DNA of 64,000 nucleotides from positions 2,158,501-2,222,500 of the forward strand of contig NC_092184.1 of the NCBI RefSeq assembly GCF_043641665.1, read 5' to 3'. This DNA comes from Enoplosus armatus (lineage: Eukaryota > Chordata > Actinopteri > Centrarchiformes > Enoplosidae). Position 1 is the first letter of the stretch, and each line of letters opens with the position of its first letter. The notes beneath the pieces were generated by a model. It worked only from the letters and a program-made list of their open reading frames with translations, was not told where the DNA came from and made no database searches. Positions 1 to 12,889 of this stretch are shown in pieces. Both the position numbers and the translations under genes were made by a program.

Positions 1-579
1 AAGCGAGGCCGCTGCCAGCACAACATCTTAAATCTGACTCAGTGGCGGACTCCACATTTCAGGCAGAGAAACAGAGATATTTAGGCGGTTCCTTCTTCTT
101 CAGGCTCGGAAGAATCATAAGGCTACTTAGCAGAGGGGTTCGGGATTTAAGAAGTCTGTCTTATTGATGCCACACTGCAATGGTTTTTGGCAGCAGCAGC
201 AGCTTTTTTTTTTTTTTTTTTCCCTAGCCTTTTAACTAGCCTCAGTGTTTTTTCCTGAATGTAAAATATAACAGATTTTCAATAGTAGTTCAAGATCAGG
301 AGGTCACGTGGGTCACACTTCTTTGCCAGTTCCATAAACGGACATAAAGACAACCCTGTCTGCTAGATATTATGTTTACATACTACTTCTACAACATAAA
401 AAGGAAATGTTTTAATGAACTTATCTGAAAAGTCGCAAAATGTTCATACTGATTATTTTATATTATTAGTATTATTATTCGGCTTTCTTTGTTATGCTTA
501 GCCAACTTAAAGTACTTCAAGTTAGGGAACGGTTTTATGTCGAAAAAGTCAACGGTGACTTGAAACTCCGACGCAGGAT

Positions 580-618
580 GTTCAGGTTTATTGTCACTAA
601 TACAATTACAGTGAAATT
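580..618 (-). repeat. possible LINE/SINE 3'-tail fragment
   Basis: The segment reads 'ttcaggtttattgtcactaa' followed by an 'acagtgaaattcc' block. This resembles the reverse complement of 3' tails of fish LINE/SINE elements, which carry TTTATTGTCA and GAAATTCC blocks. It is short and assigned by recognition only. Confidence 0.3.
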
Positions 619-2300
619 CCCCCGGTTTCTCTCGTCCTTATAAATAAATAAATCAAGACCGTCCGTACTATAACACCCAGTAAAAAGAGTACTTTAGCAT
701 TGCACTCCTATAACGTTGTTGTCGTTTGTTTGTTTTTTTTAAATCGATAAAAATCAACACAGCCAAACCGGAGATATTGTCATTTATATTGCACACATTC
801 TTCTTTTTCAAAGCCTGGCGCCTCGCGTCTATTGAACGTAGTCCAGGCAGCAATTACGCTTCCACTCAAATGTGTTCCTCGCGTAACAAAATTTTAAGTC
901 ACGTTAAAATGAAGTCCTTGCAGATCCTTCATATTTGCTGTCGATGCTGAACTCGAACTCTCTCTTCAGACGGGAGACGCTTTAGTATTCCAATGTCTTG
1001 TGTGAACAAAACAACAACAACAAAAAAAACCAAATGAAAAATGAAAAAAATGCGGCTTTGACTAAAATTCCAGCGCTTTGTCAAATATCAATGCGTCCAT
1101 GGTGTGCAATGTTTGGCATCCAAACATTTTGATGGCGAAAAACAAAACCACACAGTTAAACCACGTTTCGTGACAAACTTCCTCTCAAATAGTGCGCACA
1201 ACTTTACAACACGTACAAAATCTTTTTTCCAACTCCTGGGAGGGGGAGTGATCCCTGCTGTCCCTCTGCTGGGACACTGAGCTCACTGGCTTTCGGAAGA
1301 GTTCTTGCTCAGCTTCAGCTTAAATATACTGTCATTTTAGCAGATCAAAGATTATTTACATGAGATTTTCTTTTATTTTTTTTTTATTGATTAACTCACA
1401 GTAACAGAGGAAAAATGGACCCGGGTAAAAGCCAAGCCAGACGATGTCGTATTTACATGTAAGGTCCAACACTATAGTGTAACCACAAGGGCAGTACAGA
1501 AGTAAACCCATTTGCGTTTGGATTATTTGGATGGACTTTGTCGTCCCTCATAGCCAGCTGTCATGGCCCTTCTCCATTGGTAGCCACAAAACAGCATATC
1601 CCACATACTCCTCTGCCCGTACATTTACCATCTCACGCCTTAGTGTGCGTGGGTAGCATTGCATTTCTTTCCAAATGTATTTGCCGTTTCAAATTAGTGG
1701 TAGATGAATGTGTTTTTTCTGAGAGTTTAATTAAGGCCTCGGACGGAGGATTGCATTGTTGGGATTAATGTTGCCTACGCAGGAAGTACTTGCGAGCCAT
1801 ATCCACTTGAAGTTTTCTTGCAGAAGTGTGGGCTATACAAATGTAATACATCATACTTCTCACCCCATCTGCACTTGAATCTATTTGAGTCGGTGAAACG
1901 TGGCCCTGTAATAGTCCCTGAAGTGCGGTATCAGCTGTGGATGCTTTATAAGCACATCAAGTGATGAGGCAATGTTGAAGTCTGGAAGTAGTTTGGAAGC
2001 CAATCCTGGTCCAATTCGCGACTTGCACAAGTGCGATGCTGGAAACTCGAAACCTCCAGTGCTATTTGAGAACTTCCACGGTGAAGCAGGGGACATCTCG
2101 TGTCCAGCAGGAACACCTGAGACATTAATAAGAGATTCTGGAGTAGATTCAATGTGGAAAATCATCACACACAAAAAAAAAACATATCAGACACACATTA
2201 TTGTTCCAAGCACAGTATTTGTATGTACGTTTTAATACATGTCTGGAGGGGATCTTTAAGAACTGAATATGCTGTGGTCAGAGACAGCGCACACTTCGGT

Positions 2301-2319
2301 CATCATCATCATCATCATC
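2301..2319. repeat. (CAT)n microsatellite
   Basis: Six uninterrupted CAT units. The His run in the overlapping open frame is a product of the repeat. Confidence 0.9.
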
Positions 2320-3148
2320 GAGATAAACGAACAACAAATAGCAGAAAAGAACTCCTCGTGTGATGTACGTACACTTTATCCAACTTTTTATACCTGCCAT
2401 GCTAAAGTGAGTTTGTAAGGGTTTACTCCTCCGCTGTGCTGGACGGGGGGTTTGTTATTTACTAATGAATGCTTTGTTCCATTAAAAGGGAGCTGAGATG
2501 AACCCCGACTCCTCAAGCTCTTGTCTTACCAGGAGTTTGGCTTAATGACAGCCATAACGCACCACTATGCTCAACCTTACATGACTCAAATATGACCAGA
2601 CCAAGAGTGTGCATGTGAGAGAGTCTAGACGTGACACTAGACCTGCATGGTGTTTGTGAATGCAAGAGAGATTCAGACACTGACCGTCGCCTGCCCCCCC
2701 CCCCCTCCCCCGAATCAACATCCACCTCATGTGGCCTTCCACGAATTTCACACTGACGCTGGAATACTCTTTAAGTGGAGAAACTGGCAATTTCCAAGGA
2801 AATGAGAGGGCCTTTTGCTTCGGTGGGTAGATTTGAACAAAAGGTGGCGGAGATTGGCCCAGCACACCAACGAGCTGCTTAGTAATGTGTTGTTGTTGTT
2901 GTTGTTTATGTGCAGTCCCCACTGCAGATCTTCCTGAAAGAGTCTACAGGCCGTCAGCACGGGAGAAGTCCGAGGTCAAAAGTACAACATGGGTTGCAGA
3001 GAGGGTAAGCCCGACCACGAGCAAGCTTTTTAATTTGTAGGTTTGAACACACACATGTTCGCTGATCCTTTAAATTCTTCCTCCTTTCTGCTGTAAAATC
3101 AGAAGCTGATTTCAGTGCTGCCATCTTGCCAGCCATCCCCAGGACTGT

Positions 3149-3172
3149 AAAAAAAAAAAAAAAAAAAAAAAA
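3149..3172. repeat. poly(A) tract
   Basis: About 24 uninterrupted A residues. No AATAAA signal or target duplication was seen beside it, so a retrocopy tail is not supported. Confidence 0.9.
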
Positions 3173-4121
3173 CTAGACGTATTACAAGCTAAGCTCTCCA
3201 TTAATTTTCCAATTTTAAGTCCTAGTTCCCACACTTTCTAGTGCTTGTAGTTGCTTTATTCTACTTGTGTCATTTTAATGCTAATTCAATTTTAGATACA
3301 AACAGTAAAAAGGAGAGAATTAGAGCGACCGTTTTTGACATTATGAGATATATATTGACAGTATTTGTGTTACCCATCACTAATGGACTTCTATCTCTTC
3401 TATCTCCTCATCTCATTAATTTGCTCCATTTTATCCTCGCGAGGTTACAATCCATGCGCTTTCAACATCTAAAACAAATGCAAAACAGTCAGACACCGCA
3501 GCTTAAACAAATATGAGGGGCATTCAGTGCCAGATATCTACAGCCAAAATAAACAAAAAACAATATGTTATATTAATAAAAAAAAGGCCATGGAACTCTT
3601 TTTCTTCTTACATTTAATCTTTGTAATGATACAATTCATACAAAAGATGAGATTTTAAAAGAATGTTATTTATATATTTGGTATTTGCAATGTAATCAAA
3701 TGAATCATATCTTTTGGAATGGGTATAAGGATCGGAATGAGGCGACGTCTTTGTTACTAAACTGTCCTGTGTCACCTGAATATTCATCTATATATGATTA
3801 TATAATTATAATTACGGAACGCAGTTGTGGAAAATAAGTGTATAGGATAATCCGCTCAACTCCAAGAAGCGTGGGTAATAAAAAAAAAAAAAAAAAAAAG
3901 TAGTAAATGTCTGTTGAACAAGTGAACCAGATTTCAGTTTACATTTGAAAGACTGTGAAGTAGTTTGTTCCCACGTTGACCTGCCTGACTGTGACACCGC
4001 AACACTGCAGGCCGCTCTGGAACGCAGGATATTTGGCAGTAGACGTGGATCCCACCTCTTGAGAGCCTGCTGCTAAATGTATGCGATCGTTACGTTAAAA
4101 AAAAGAAAAGTTCTGTCAGGT

Positions 4122-4133
4122 GCAGAGGGCGCT
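4122..4133 (+). promoter_or_regulatory. CTCF-like core motif
   Basis: The string GCAGAGGGCGCT fits the right part of the vertebrate CTCF consensus (S-Y-A-G-R-G-G-G-C-R-S). The upstream CCA triplet of the consensus is absent, so the match is partial. Occupancy cannot be read from sequence. Confidence 0.35.
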
Positions 4134-4925
4134 GTGACGCGCAGATTTAAAGACCACAGTTGGTACAGCTATACTTTCTGATTCTGTTCATCATGGCCGA
4201 GGCAATTTTACTTATACGCTCCAAAGTCACCATTTTGTCTCAGAGGCCTTTACAAGCTGCACCACACACTTGGACTCGGGTGAGGAAAAACTCCACAGGA
4301 TAAACCCTTTTAACGGGATGGACAGACAACAGTGCCTGCTTTATTTACAGAGCAGACAGAAGTGGCAACAGTAGAACTGCAGTATGAAGAAAACAAGAAC
4401 GATGACGTTGAAAAACACACAAATATGAGTAGATGTGACTGTATTAAGCTTTCTAACTCTCCTCGTGGGAGACAAGTGGTAATTAAGAAGAGGAAGGGAT
4501 GAGCGGGGTGCAAAGGGGTGCCGCCATGATCTTGGATGAGGTCGCCCGTGGAGCGGTGGACTCCACATTCTTGCTTCATCGTGCTTCTTGTCTGCCAAAG
4601 ATGCAAATGCTGTGATTAGAAGAAAATAACATGACTTTTTCCTAACTGCAATAAAAACTGTAAATGGACCTAAGGAACCAAGAAGAATATAGGTCCAGTT
4701 TTTAAAGCGTCATTTGGCTCGCTTTAAGCTACTGTGTGACTAACAGAAATTACATGTGACTGGACTCGATATTTCTTCCTGGGATGCGCATGATGTGCTC
4801 ACAAGCACAAAATGAATACTCATATGTAGATGTTTCAACAACATTTCTTTTGTGAATCGCACTTTTGCGTAGTAATATAATATCTCGATTCATTTTGTGC
4901 TGCACATGTGCCTTCTCTGTCTTAA

Positions 4926-4927
<2 letters not shown>

Positions 4928-4966
<39 letters not shown>

Positions 4967-4981
4967 TATATATATATATAC
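4928..4981. repeat. (CA)n followed by (TA)n microsatellite
   Basis: A CA run is followed by a short TA run. The Thr-His and Cys-Val peptides in overlapping frames come from this repeat. Confidence 0.95.
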
Positions 4982-5501
4982 TTGGTCAGTCTTGCCACAA
5001 TGTCAGTGGAGAACAGCTGCAGCACAACGCGATGGCTTCTGAAGAAAAAGAGGGACACCCATAGGTGCTGTTGAGGTACTGCAAATGTTACTCCACCAGT
5101 GGGAACATGCAGGTGGTGACCGAATCAGACAAATACATGCAAAGATGCATGAAAATGACCCCTTCTTTTTCTCTTATGCATAAAATGTACTTCAAAGCCA
5201 CCACTTAACCACCACGTTAAGGAACATTTGTTTTTGTTTTTTTTCGAGTTTTTGAGGACATACAAAATGCGCTGCAAGGCGACGCGTGGCTGCAATGGCC
5301 TTTGACTCGATTGTATAACCACATATTCTCAACTTTAGACTTGTTTTATGTGAGTATAGACACAAGGCATACAGTAAATTGTATACTGTTCCCTAGCGTT
5401 GAACCGTATAGCAAAGGCGTCACACACATAGGCACATTTCCACTCTATTATACTTTTGCATAGCCAAGGTCTGCTTTTCTCTTGGTCACTGACTCAAACA
5501 G

Positions 5502-5504
<3 letters not shown>

Positions 5505-5541
<37 letters not shown>
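5505..5541. repeat. (CA)n microsatellite
   Basis: Uninterrupted CA run, one of three within 1 kb (with 4,928-4,981 and 5,772-5,810). Confidence 0.95.
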
Positions 5542-5547
<6 letters not shown>

Positions 5548-5769
5548 CCAGGGACATACATGCTGCCTTGACGGAGTGACAGGTTGGCATTGAGTAAGTA
5601 GGATAGTGCTTTTGTGTTTGTTTGCCCCTCTATATCAAACCATGTCAAACGTGCCCTTATAGTGGTGACAAAGGACCTGTCTGTCCATATGTTTCAGCAT
5701 GATAGCATACAATATAGTGCAGTAGGCTGGTGTCTCTCATTCTCCCTCCCTCGCTCTCTCTCTCCCTTT

Positions 5770-5771
<2 letters not shown>

Positions 5772-5810
<39 letters not shown>
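5772..5810. repeat. (CA)n microsatellite
   Basis: Uninterrupted CA run preceded by a CT-rich stretch (ctctctctccctttctc). Confidence 0.95.
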
Positions 5811-5812
<2 letters not shown>

Positions 5813-8099
5813 CAGAGGTAAACTCTTTGTCCAGCATTGCAAGCCAAAACGCTCCCCTATTATAACACAAGCCTGACTCGCCTGATTCCCCACTACATTA
5901 TAAGTGTTAATTAATCCCGGCCAAACACAATGCATCCACAAATGGGTTCTATGTGTAATGCGGCCTGCCAAGTACCAAGTAGATGCAGATAAAAAAATTC
6001 TGCTTTTTTTGGTCTTCATTTCCATGGCTGGTGGGGGAGCATTATACGACGACACTGCTGCTTTTGTATTAATAATGTTCAACTTCCTTTGTTGGAAGCG
6101 GAGGTGATAGCCTTTGTTTGAATGCTATACACTACGTGCCGTTACACCCACCAACGGCGCTCGGCGGATAATATATGCACTTTCTCATTGCCTGTTTGCA
6201 CTTGTCACAGAGTCATGGAAATTACGCACAAGCCAAGTTATGAATCAGCAAGTCATTAGTTTGAAATTCAAATCTATTTTCACACCATGTTGTGCTCATT
6301 TAAGACCACTGTTGTGCAACAGCTTTTAATACTCTATAATAAAATGCAAACAAGCCTGGTAATGTTTCTTTCAGCTTTCATTTGATATGAGGATAGATAA
6401 ATGGTATGATCAATTGTATAATTAAAGTAAATATCCAAGGCAAAATTGTTTTGTTTTTTTTTTGTTTTTTTGCTTGTTATGATTTTAACAGCATGGATGC
6501 TAATTGCTGATTGATATAATGGTCTTACATGGATGCCTTCAAAGTGTTGTGTGTGCTACTTGTTAGCTCGTAATCTACAGTTGTAGCACAATGATAAGGT
6601 AATGAGAGGCGGTTCGTTTTAATACGAGTGACTGTTAGTTTAATGAAGACTTTGTCATTAGGAAGTCATGTTGTAACACTGTATAGGCCTACATACTGCA
6701 CTGCATGTGCAGGGTAGGATACAGTCACTTTCCCTACCAGCTCTTTCATTCTGTGTGATGCATTATTCACGTAGTTGTTGCTGAAGACTTCTATACTGGA
6801 ACATTTTGGAGAAGCCCGAGATTAGAACCTTACGCCTCAAGACGAGCCATTCAACATGCTAGTCTCTGTTCCCCAGGTATGGCGACGCTTATGGCACTGA
6901 CACATCTTTCGACATGTCAATACCATAACGGAAAATAATAAGAGATACTACCAAGACCAGTAAATTAAGCTTTTATTATGACTTTATGACTTGGGTTTTA
7001 GTAGTAGCAAAAATGAAACTGTCCACAACCTGGATCAAAATATCTGGCTGCTTGTGTTTCTTGTTCCGTTGGATCTATTTCGAGCACATTCCAAGATCTC
7101 GTTACTACTTTTACCTCGTTGGGTTATCTTAACTGACAGAAACCGATGGCCGGAAGCCACTAAGATTCAAACAACATCCCAACAGTTTGAGAGCATATAT
7201 GACTATGAGGATTGGGATGAATGTGGCAGCATAGTCACAAACGAACAAACGCTGCTCGCGTTAGCCAAAGGGGCTAGCTTCAACACAGACAGTAAGTTAG
7301 CAGCATTATTATCAGAAAACCACTATGGCCCTTTTTCACTACAGGTACGTATAACGTAACATAAAGCCATTGTCAGCGGTCCTGTTTTGGTTTCTACCGT
7401 TCTCCACCCGGTTTAGTGACGAGTTCCCACAACCAAATTTGGCCGCTGCTGAGAAGGTGACTCTAAATGTAAGTTCCAGGTGCTTTTAGGTTTTTTTGCA
7501 AGCAGTGCTTTCGATTGTGACAGGTGACAAGCAACTGTCGCAATAACACCATTTTTATTACTCTGTCTGCATCAGCCAGGACAGTCATCACTTTAAGAAA
7601 AGAAGATCAGTGGAGTACTTCTGTTGCACAAACCAAGATGTCCAGAAAATCATCAGTATTTGGCTGGAGAGGAGGCCATTCAGAGGGAGCTGGAGTGAGC
7701 GGTTTGAAACTAAAAAAAGTGGACCACTAGATGTCTTAGTGTCTGGCATGCACGACCCACAGCAACACAACAGTGCAGGAGAAAAAAATATTAAAGATGA
7801 AACAAGATTATGGAAAAATAAAGGCTCACAATGTGCGCACCGGAGCAAACCGAAAAACTGTCAACACATACGCATACTAAAGCCTTTGGAAAGTTACAGG
7901 ACAGGTTATGGGTTATTTAACAGTAGTTCCTGCAGTGGAAAAATTAGCTAACACGCTAACATTGGTGGGGAAGATGGGTGCTTGTTTTTGCTCATGTGTG
8001 CCCTGTACTGACGAGATAAGTTTTATCATCTTTTATCGGTCCAACTGCTGAATTGATTTTCTCTTAAAGCCAAAATCTGACAAATCCTAACATCAAGGG

Positions 8100-8560
8100 T
8101 CAGCACAGAGGCGCGCGCCGGTCTACGGGAAGCCTCAGCTGGTTGTGAGACATTCTAAAGTCTGCAGTGAAGCTCCGTGTCATTTAGTTTTGCATGGAAA
8201 CTTTTTAAGCCCCGTCACTCTGAGGAAAGAAAGGAAGTGTTGTCAACGGGCTTGAAGGATGTGGGAGTTTATTGAGATGGAAAATGGCTGCTGGTTAGTG
8301 TCCTGGGCTAAGCAAATGATATAAAAGCCAATCCCAGTGTTTTAATGGCCTTCAATCTTCTCCGAGGGGGTGGAGGTAATTATAAAGTTCATTACTGTAA
8401 TGAGATAGGCAGCGTTTGAGAGAGAGCCATCAGTAACTGGGCCGGGACACAGCGATACAACTGTTGATCAAGTCACTGGAACAGGACGTGAATGAGGTTA
8501 GGACAAGTTCTGATGATGTAATTTGTCCCTAAAATTTGTTTCCTTCTGACAGGATTTATG
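8100..8560. promoter_or_regulatory. candidate conserved noncoding element
   Basis: Non-repetitive, balanced sequence with clustered homeodomain-type motifs (gaggtaattataaag, attactgtaatgag) and an atgatataaaag block. It lies in a stretch without coding signal. Conservation is inferred from texture only and needs alignment to other fish. Confidence 0.28.
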
Positions 8561-10289
8561 AACCTTAAATCTGACAAGTGGCTTTGTATAAATGTTTGGG
8601 CTTTTTTGTTTTTTTTTATAGCTTTCTATGCATGATCCTCACTGTAATCCTGGGACTCTTTAGATCTTTTTCATTCTTTGCGAGACACGTGCCTTATGTA
8701 TTGCGACAGAGTATCACATCATCCAAGCCGCGGACACTCGCGGGGCTTGTGGGGTCTTTTAATAATCTTATGATGATCTAATGAGGTAGTAAGGGGGAAG
8801 CTGACCACTGCTCAGCTGACTATGGTGCACTCAGTCACCAATGAGGGAGAGCCATTGCTAAAAGGCTACTGATTCGGTCAGTGGCAAAGGTGATTCAGTA
8901 TCGTATAGTATATATTTGTTCGTACATATGCCGAGCAACTCTCGAACGTCACAAGACGTCACGGCTAAGCAGCAGTCACGTTACAGACGTGTATCTCAAC
9001 GTAGCTCGAAAGTCTTAAGACATCAGATCTTAACCTGTTACACGCTACATGTGTACTTGGAGAGGTATCACATGACCACGTAGTATTTACAAGGTGTTCA
9101 GGTGATCAGTGGTCATTGGAAAAAAATACATATCGCACAAATGAAAAAGCCACTTTGTGATGCACAGTATATAATGGAAAGCAGAAACCAAATGACAAAA
9201 ACTAAATCTTAAAGCATCAATTTTCTGGACTTTTCAACCCCATCTCATGGTCTTCATAAGCAGATAGAGTTTGCTCAAGCTAATTCTATCCCTTTCGTGC
9301 TGTAACAGCAGCCTTTTTGGTTTTGTGTGGCGGGCAAGCATCATATCCTGGTTTCAGAAACCCGGAAAAGCCCTTATCCCAGTTTTGAGAAACCACCATA
9401 TGCTAGCTGCAGTTCTCCAATACAAACTGGGATACTGTGGCATGTTGCTCTTGTTTTCCATGATCTGTGATTAGAAGCTAAATCCAGCAGCAGGGTGCGG
9501 ACCACCAGAACCCAAACTTCATAGGGTGTTCAAGGACAGCTTTCTGGCGGTAAACTCTGAAACTCCCAACTTTTTTACGAATTTACTAGGAACGCTCAAA
9601 CGCACCATTACTCTTCGAACTCATTACATTTAATGAACTCCATTCGGCTTTTAACTAAACCACATTTACTTGCAGGTCTAATGAATGCAACCGTTCTCAT
9701 CCTGATGAATTAAAACCAAACTGTGAAAACTGAATAATGTGGAATCTTTGAAACTAACAGTTAGCTCAAGATCATTTCGGTTACGGGTCCATTGTTGAGC
9801 TCGGAGACTGTTAACGAAGACATTTAGTCACTCAGCCGTGCAAACACTAAAACAAACATTCACAGTAATGTTAGAAGCCAGCGTGTTGGGTGACCCATTG
9901 ATTTATCCACTAGAGACAGATTTCACGGACATTTAGAGCTCAGTTGGTGTTAATTTTAGACATAATAGAAAATCTTCATTATTTGTCCATAAAAAAAAAT
10001 TCCACAACTGTGTCATTGTCGTCCACACATTCTAGTTAAGTGTGTGTTTTTATAGTCCCAACATCAGCGTGAAGCTCAACGTTCCTGTTTCATGAACTAT
10101 CTGCGCTACCTGTGTGAACTGTGTCGAAAGCTTTCAGCAAAGTTTTCCTTAGAAGTTAAAGAGGGAAGAAAGAAAGAAAAAAAAAAGAAATGCCGCGGTA
10201 AGAAGACAGACTCAAGTGGCTCTCTTTCTCGGCACAGAAGAACATAAAGCTGAAATAATGGTTCATTTTGACTGTGACTCAGCCAGTAT

Positions 10290-10600
10290 AAAATATGCCT
10301 GATTTCCACTGTGAATTATGCCGGCTTCTGGCAGTTGATTTATCGAATAGGAGGGTTACATTTGTAATAAAGCAGAAGAAATTATTGCCCGGTGTTAATA
10401 TTGGAGATTTGATTGAAACGGATACAGCGGCCGTTGAAAATTGGACAGTAAATCACTGTGTTCCAGCCAGGCTCGCTATCCTGAGAGGTTTGCACAGATA
10501 TTGACAGATAATGGGTTTTTTCTTCGGCTTTGATTGGTCATTACAGAAACCTTATTTTCATTAGCATTCCTATAACCAGCCGCCGTGATTGTGGCCTGTC
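10290..10600. promoter_or_regulatory. candidate conserved noncoding element with MEIS/homeodomain motifs
   Basis: Non-repetitive sequence dense in short AT-rich motifs: gtgaattatg, gttgatttatcg, gtaataaagc, gaaattattg and cattagcatt. A TALE-type TGACAG at 10,502-10,507 runs directly into a GATAATGG homeodomain-like site. An inverted CCAAT (gattggtcattac) follows. It has the look of a developmental enhancer, but only comparison with other species can show that. Confidence 0.33.
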
Positions 10601-10838
10601 ACAGTTGTGTACATGTGTGTGTTTTTTTCGTGTGCGTGGGTTGGTGGGCACGTATCGCACGTCAAAAGAGCCGGGGGCCCATTAACAAAAGGTGAAAAGG
10701 GGGTGAAAAGTTGCCCACAAAGCACAACACCTTAAAACTGTTACTTGAAGAAGGGTGAAGGGCACTGAGGTCATGTCCTCAGTAGTATTTTGGGTTGGGG
10801 TCTACATATGCACTTGGTAGGTTTTTAAAGCCATAGAG

Positions 10839-11316
10839 CAGGGGTGCACACACTTTTTCAGCATGCGAGCTACTTATAAAATGACCGAGTCAAAATGATC
10901 TACCTCCTATAAAAACTGCAAAACATACATTTATTTATAAATATATTGAGCATTCTTTATATGTACAATATATGTTGGTGTACCTTGCATAACTGCATGA
11001 ACCCACATTGCACCTTCAGACCACGGCAAATTCCTTGTAATGTATGTTACTTGGCAATAAACAGTTTCTGATTCTGATTCTAAAGAATCTAAAATAAATA
11101 ATAAACTCGGTAGCTTGCTTGTACGTGCATGGGTGGTGACCCATGTGTCAGAAAAGATCAGATGTCAGACTGGCTGCCCCGTATGTCAATCAAGTGACAA
11201 GTTTCATAGTGAGGACGGATGATAGGCTGACGTCTATTTGTTTAATGCCATGCGATCTACCCACACTACCTTTGCGATCGACCGGTAGATCGCGATCGAC
11301 GTATTGGGCACCCCTG
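10839..11316. mobile_element. nonautonomous hAT-type DNA transposon copy
   Basis: The copy opens with CAGGGGTG and closes with CACCCCTG, giving inverted ends of the hAT type. The subterminal parts carry 'gagctacttataaaatgacc' on the left and 'tcgaccggtagatcgcgatc' on the right. The flanking 8-mers ccatagag (10,831-10,838) and gtctagag (11,317-11,324) agree at five of eight positions, consistent with an aged 8-bp target duplication. There is no transposase frame, so it is a 478-bp nonautonomous derivative. A retroelement tail sits inside it. Confidence 0.75.
10983..11086 (+). mobile_element. truncated LINE/SINE 3' end nested in the hAT copy
   Basis: The segment ends 'ggcaataaacagtttctga' followed by a short TTCTGA tandem tail. 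This is the style of 3' end found in fish L2-like LINEs and their SINE partners. Its 5' side is truncated. Its position inside the hAT copy suggests a later insertion. Confidence 0.5.
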
Positions 11317-12289
11317 GTCTAGAGGGACATTTGGTGAAATAGAGTGTAAAAACGTAATGTAATTATATGTGTATTCATTTCAACCCTGACCTGCACAAAC
11401 AAAATATGTGAACGTTGATCACATTTTGTGTCATGTTTCAAGGTAAAGAAACAGTTCATTAAAAGGTCATTTAATTACCTTTCATATAAAATAATACAGC
11501 ACAACTCTTACATTCTTGCTTACTGAAGAATAGGAATGCTCTATGGGCAGAGCATGCGCACCAGAGACTTCTGCCATCTTACTTCAGGTGGTTCCCAACT
11601 CAATTTTATCACATCAAAAAATTCATATCAGAAATGCAAAAATGCTGGCGTGGTCATTTAGTGTTTTAAATGTTTCTTCATTTAAATTGAACGAGGCATG
11701 TCACTGATTTCAGACATGCAGATCGGCTCCCTCGTCGCAAGGAGTGCTACCCGGCTTGTGAAAACAAATTGTATCTGTCAAAAGAACCCTGATGATGTTC
11801 CAGGGTTGAAGTCAGGAGTACGCTACCAAGCATTTACAGTAACTACACATTGTTAATGTATACTGTTTATTGGTTGACGTTTAATACCCAAATTAGACAC
11901 TCCACTGCAGATTTGTTGCTATATTCACCTGCACTATTATTGCAAAAAACTTTACTGGGAATTATTTTTACTTCATATAGTGACCATTATGTCTCTATGG
12001 AATTTTGTCCAGCAGTATCAGTCAGCCGTACAAGCCACACTATTCCTTCTTCTGCAGGGGAGCTTAGCGAGGTTAGACAGTGTCCCGTTTTAATGGAAAG
12101 TACTACAGTACACATGGATTGGATCTGTGCAATTTCATTGTTAATACGTGCATGCTCTCCCAGCCTTCTTAGTGACTGCAGGGGGAAAAGAAAAACATCA
12201 CTGTTTACAGTATGCTTGTTTAGAACTGATTACATTTTCTATATCCAAACAGTCCTCTGCATTGTGTAATGGCTGCTATGCATGCGCCC

Positions 12290-12640
12290 TCCAAGTATTG
12301 CAAATGCGGATGCATGTTTAGCATGTCAATAAACCCATTACAATAGATTTTAATTGCCCGACGGAGCTGGAACGGAAGGAGGGGAGAGTAGAGAGAGGAC
12401 TTGCCACTGTGGCATGGAGACCATTAATTGCCCATGACTCTGACTGTGTCCTCCCTTTACTCGACTCGCCTGACACTGGCCAATCAATACTCAGTGTTGG
12501 CTGATTATAGTGGGGAACACCCCTCCTCTTACAAAGGTCTGTGCCTCGTCCTGATCAATAGCTCCAGCGAGGGGACAGCTGTCTGTGTGTCTGGCTATAT
12601 AAGGCCACTTATGATCACGGTTTCAAGCAAAAGAGACCAA
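12290..12640 (+). promoter_or_regulatory. candidate CNE with TATA/CArG-like site and E-box
   Basis: The sequence is non-repetitive. A CTATATAAGG string at 12,595-12,604 is both a good TATA box and one mismatch from a CArG box (CC-W6-GG). A CAGCTG E-box lies at 12,576-12,581, 13 bases before it. Further left are attgcaaatgcggatgc and two ttaattgccc copies (near 12,350 and 12,425). CArG-like and E-box sites close together are typical of muscle or cardiac control regions, and a TATA-type promoter of an unseen transcript is the alternative. Confidence 0.33.
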
Positions 12641-12889
12641 GTTCCGACAGACATCTGGTCTCGAACGTTCATAATACATTTAAATACATTTCTGCTCGTG
12701 CATGTTTTATGAATGATGCTGTAATAGCGTTATGCGTTCATACATGCATGGTGACAACCCAGAGAAAGTCTTTCTTTGTCTCATCAGAAATAAATCATCT
12801 TCTTATTATGGAGATTGCTGAATTCTGACCCGTTTCTCCACTTTATAAATAAATCAATGAGACAAATGATCCTGTCCAGTTTGCTCTGC

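Larger units (their letters stand above)
1..7330. other. gene-free tract, left end
   Basis: No exon or RNA gene could be supported here. Open frames in this stretch are short, match no family I know, and many are made by CA/GT repeats. The tract contains homopolymers, a CAT repeat, three CA microsatellites and a short retroelement-like tail near 580-618. The stretch 1,860-2,150 is non-repetitive and balanced in composition, but I see no specific motif in it. The CTCF-like core near 4,122 is listed separately. Confidence 0.5.
7331..10838. other. gene-free tract with mixed repeats and one candidate CNE
   Basis: No exon supported. The phrase 'ccctttttcactacaggtac' near 7,330 resembles the terminus of a common fish DNA-transposon family, but I could not find its other end. 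Near 9,340-9,440 'ggtttcagaaacccgg' and a 'gggatactgtgg' block resemble another short fish MITE. The segment 8,100-8,560 is listed separately as a candidate conserved element. Confidence 0.4.

Noticed and set aside
6991..7359. 122-codon + frame as a gene
   Set aside because: It begins at a TTG rather than ATG, has no recognisable domain, and its right end runs into transposon-like sequence near 7,330.
7588..7951. Overlapping frames on both strands near 7.6-7.95 kb
   Set aside because: No domain, no splice context and no familiar motif; the sequence looks like degenerate repeat.
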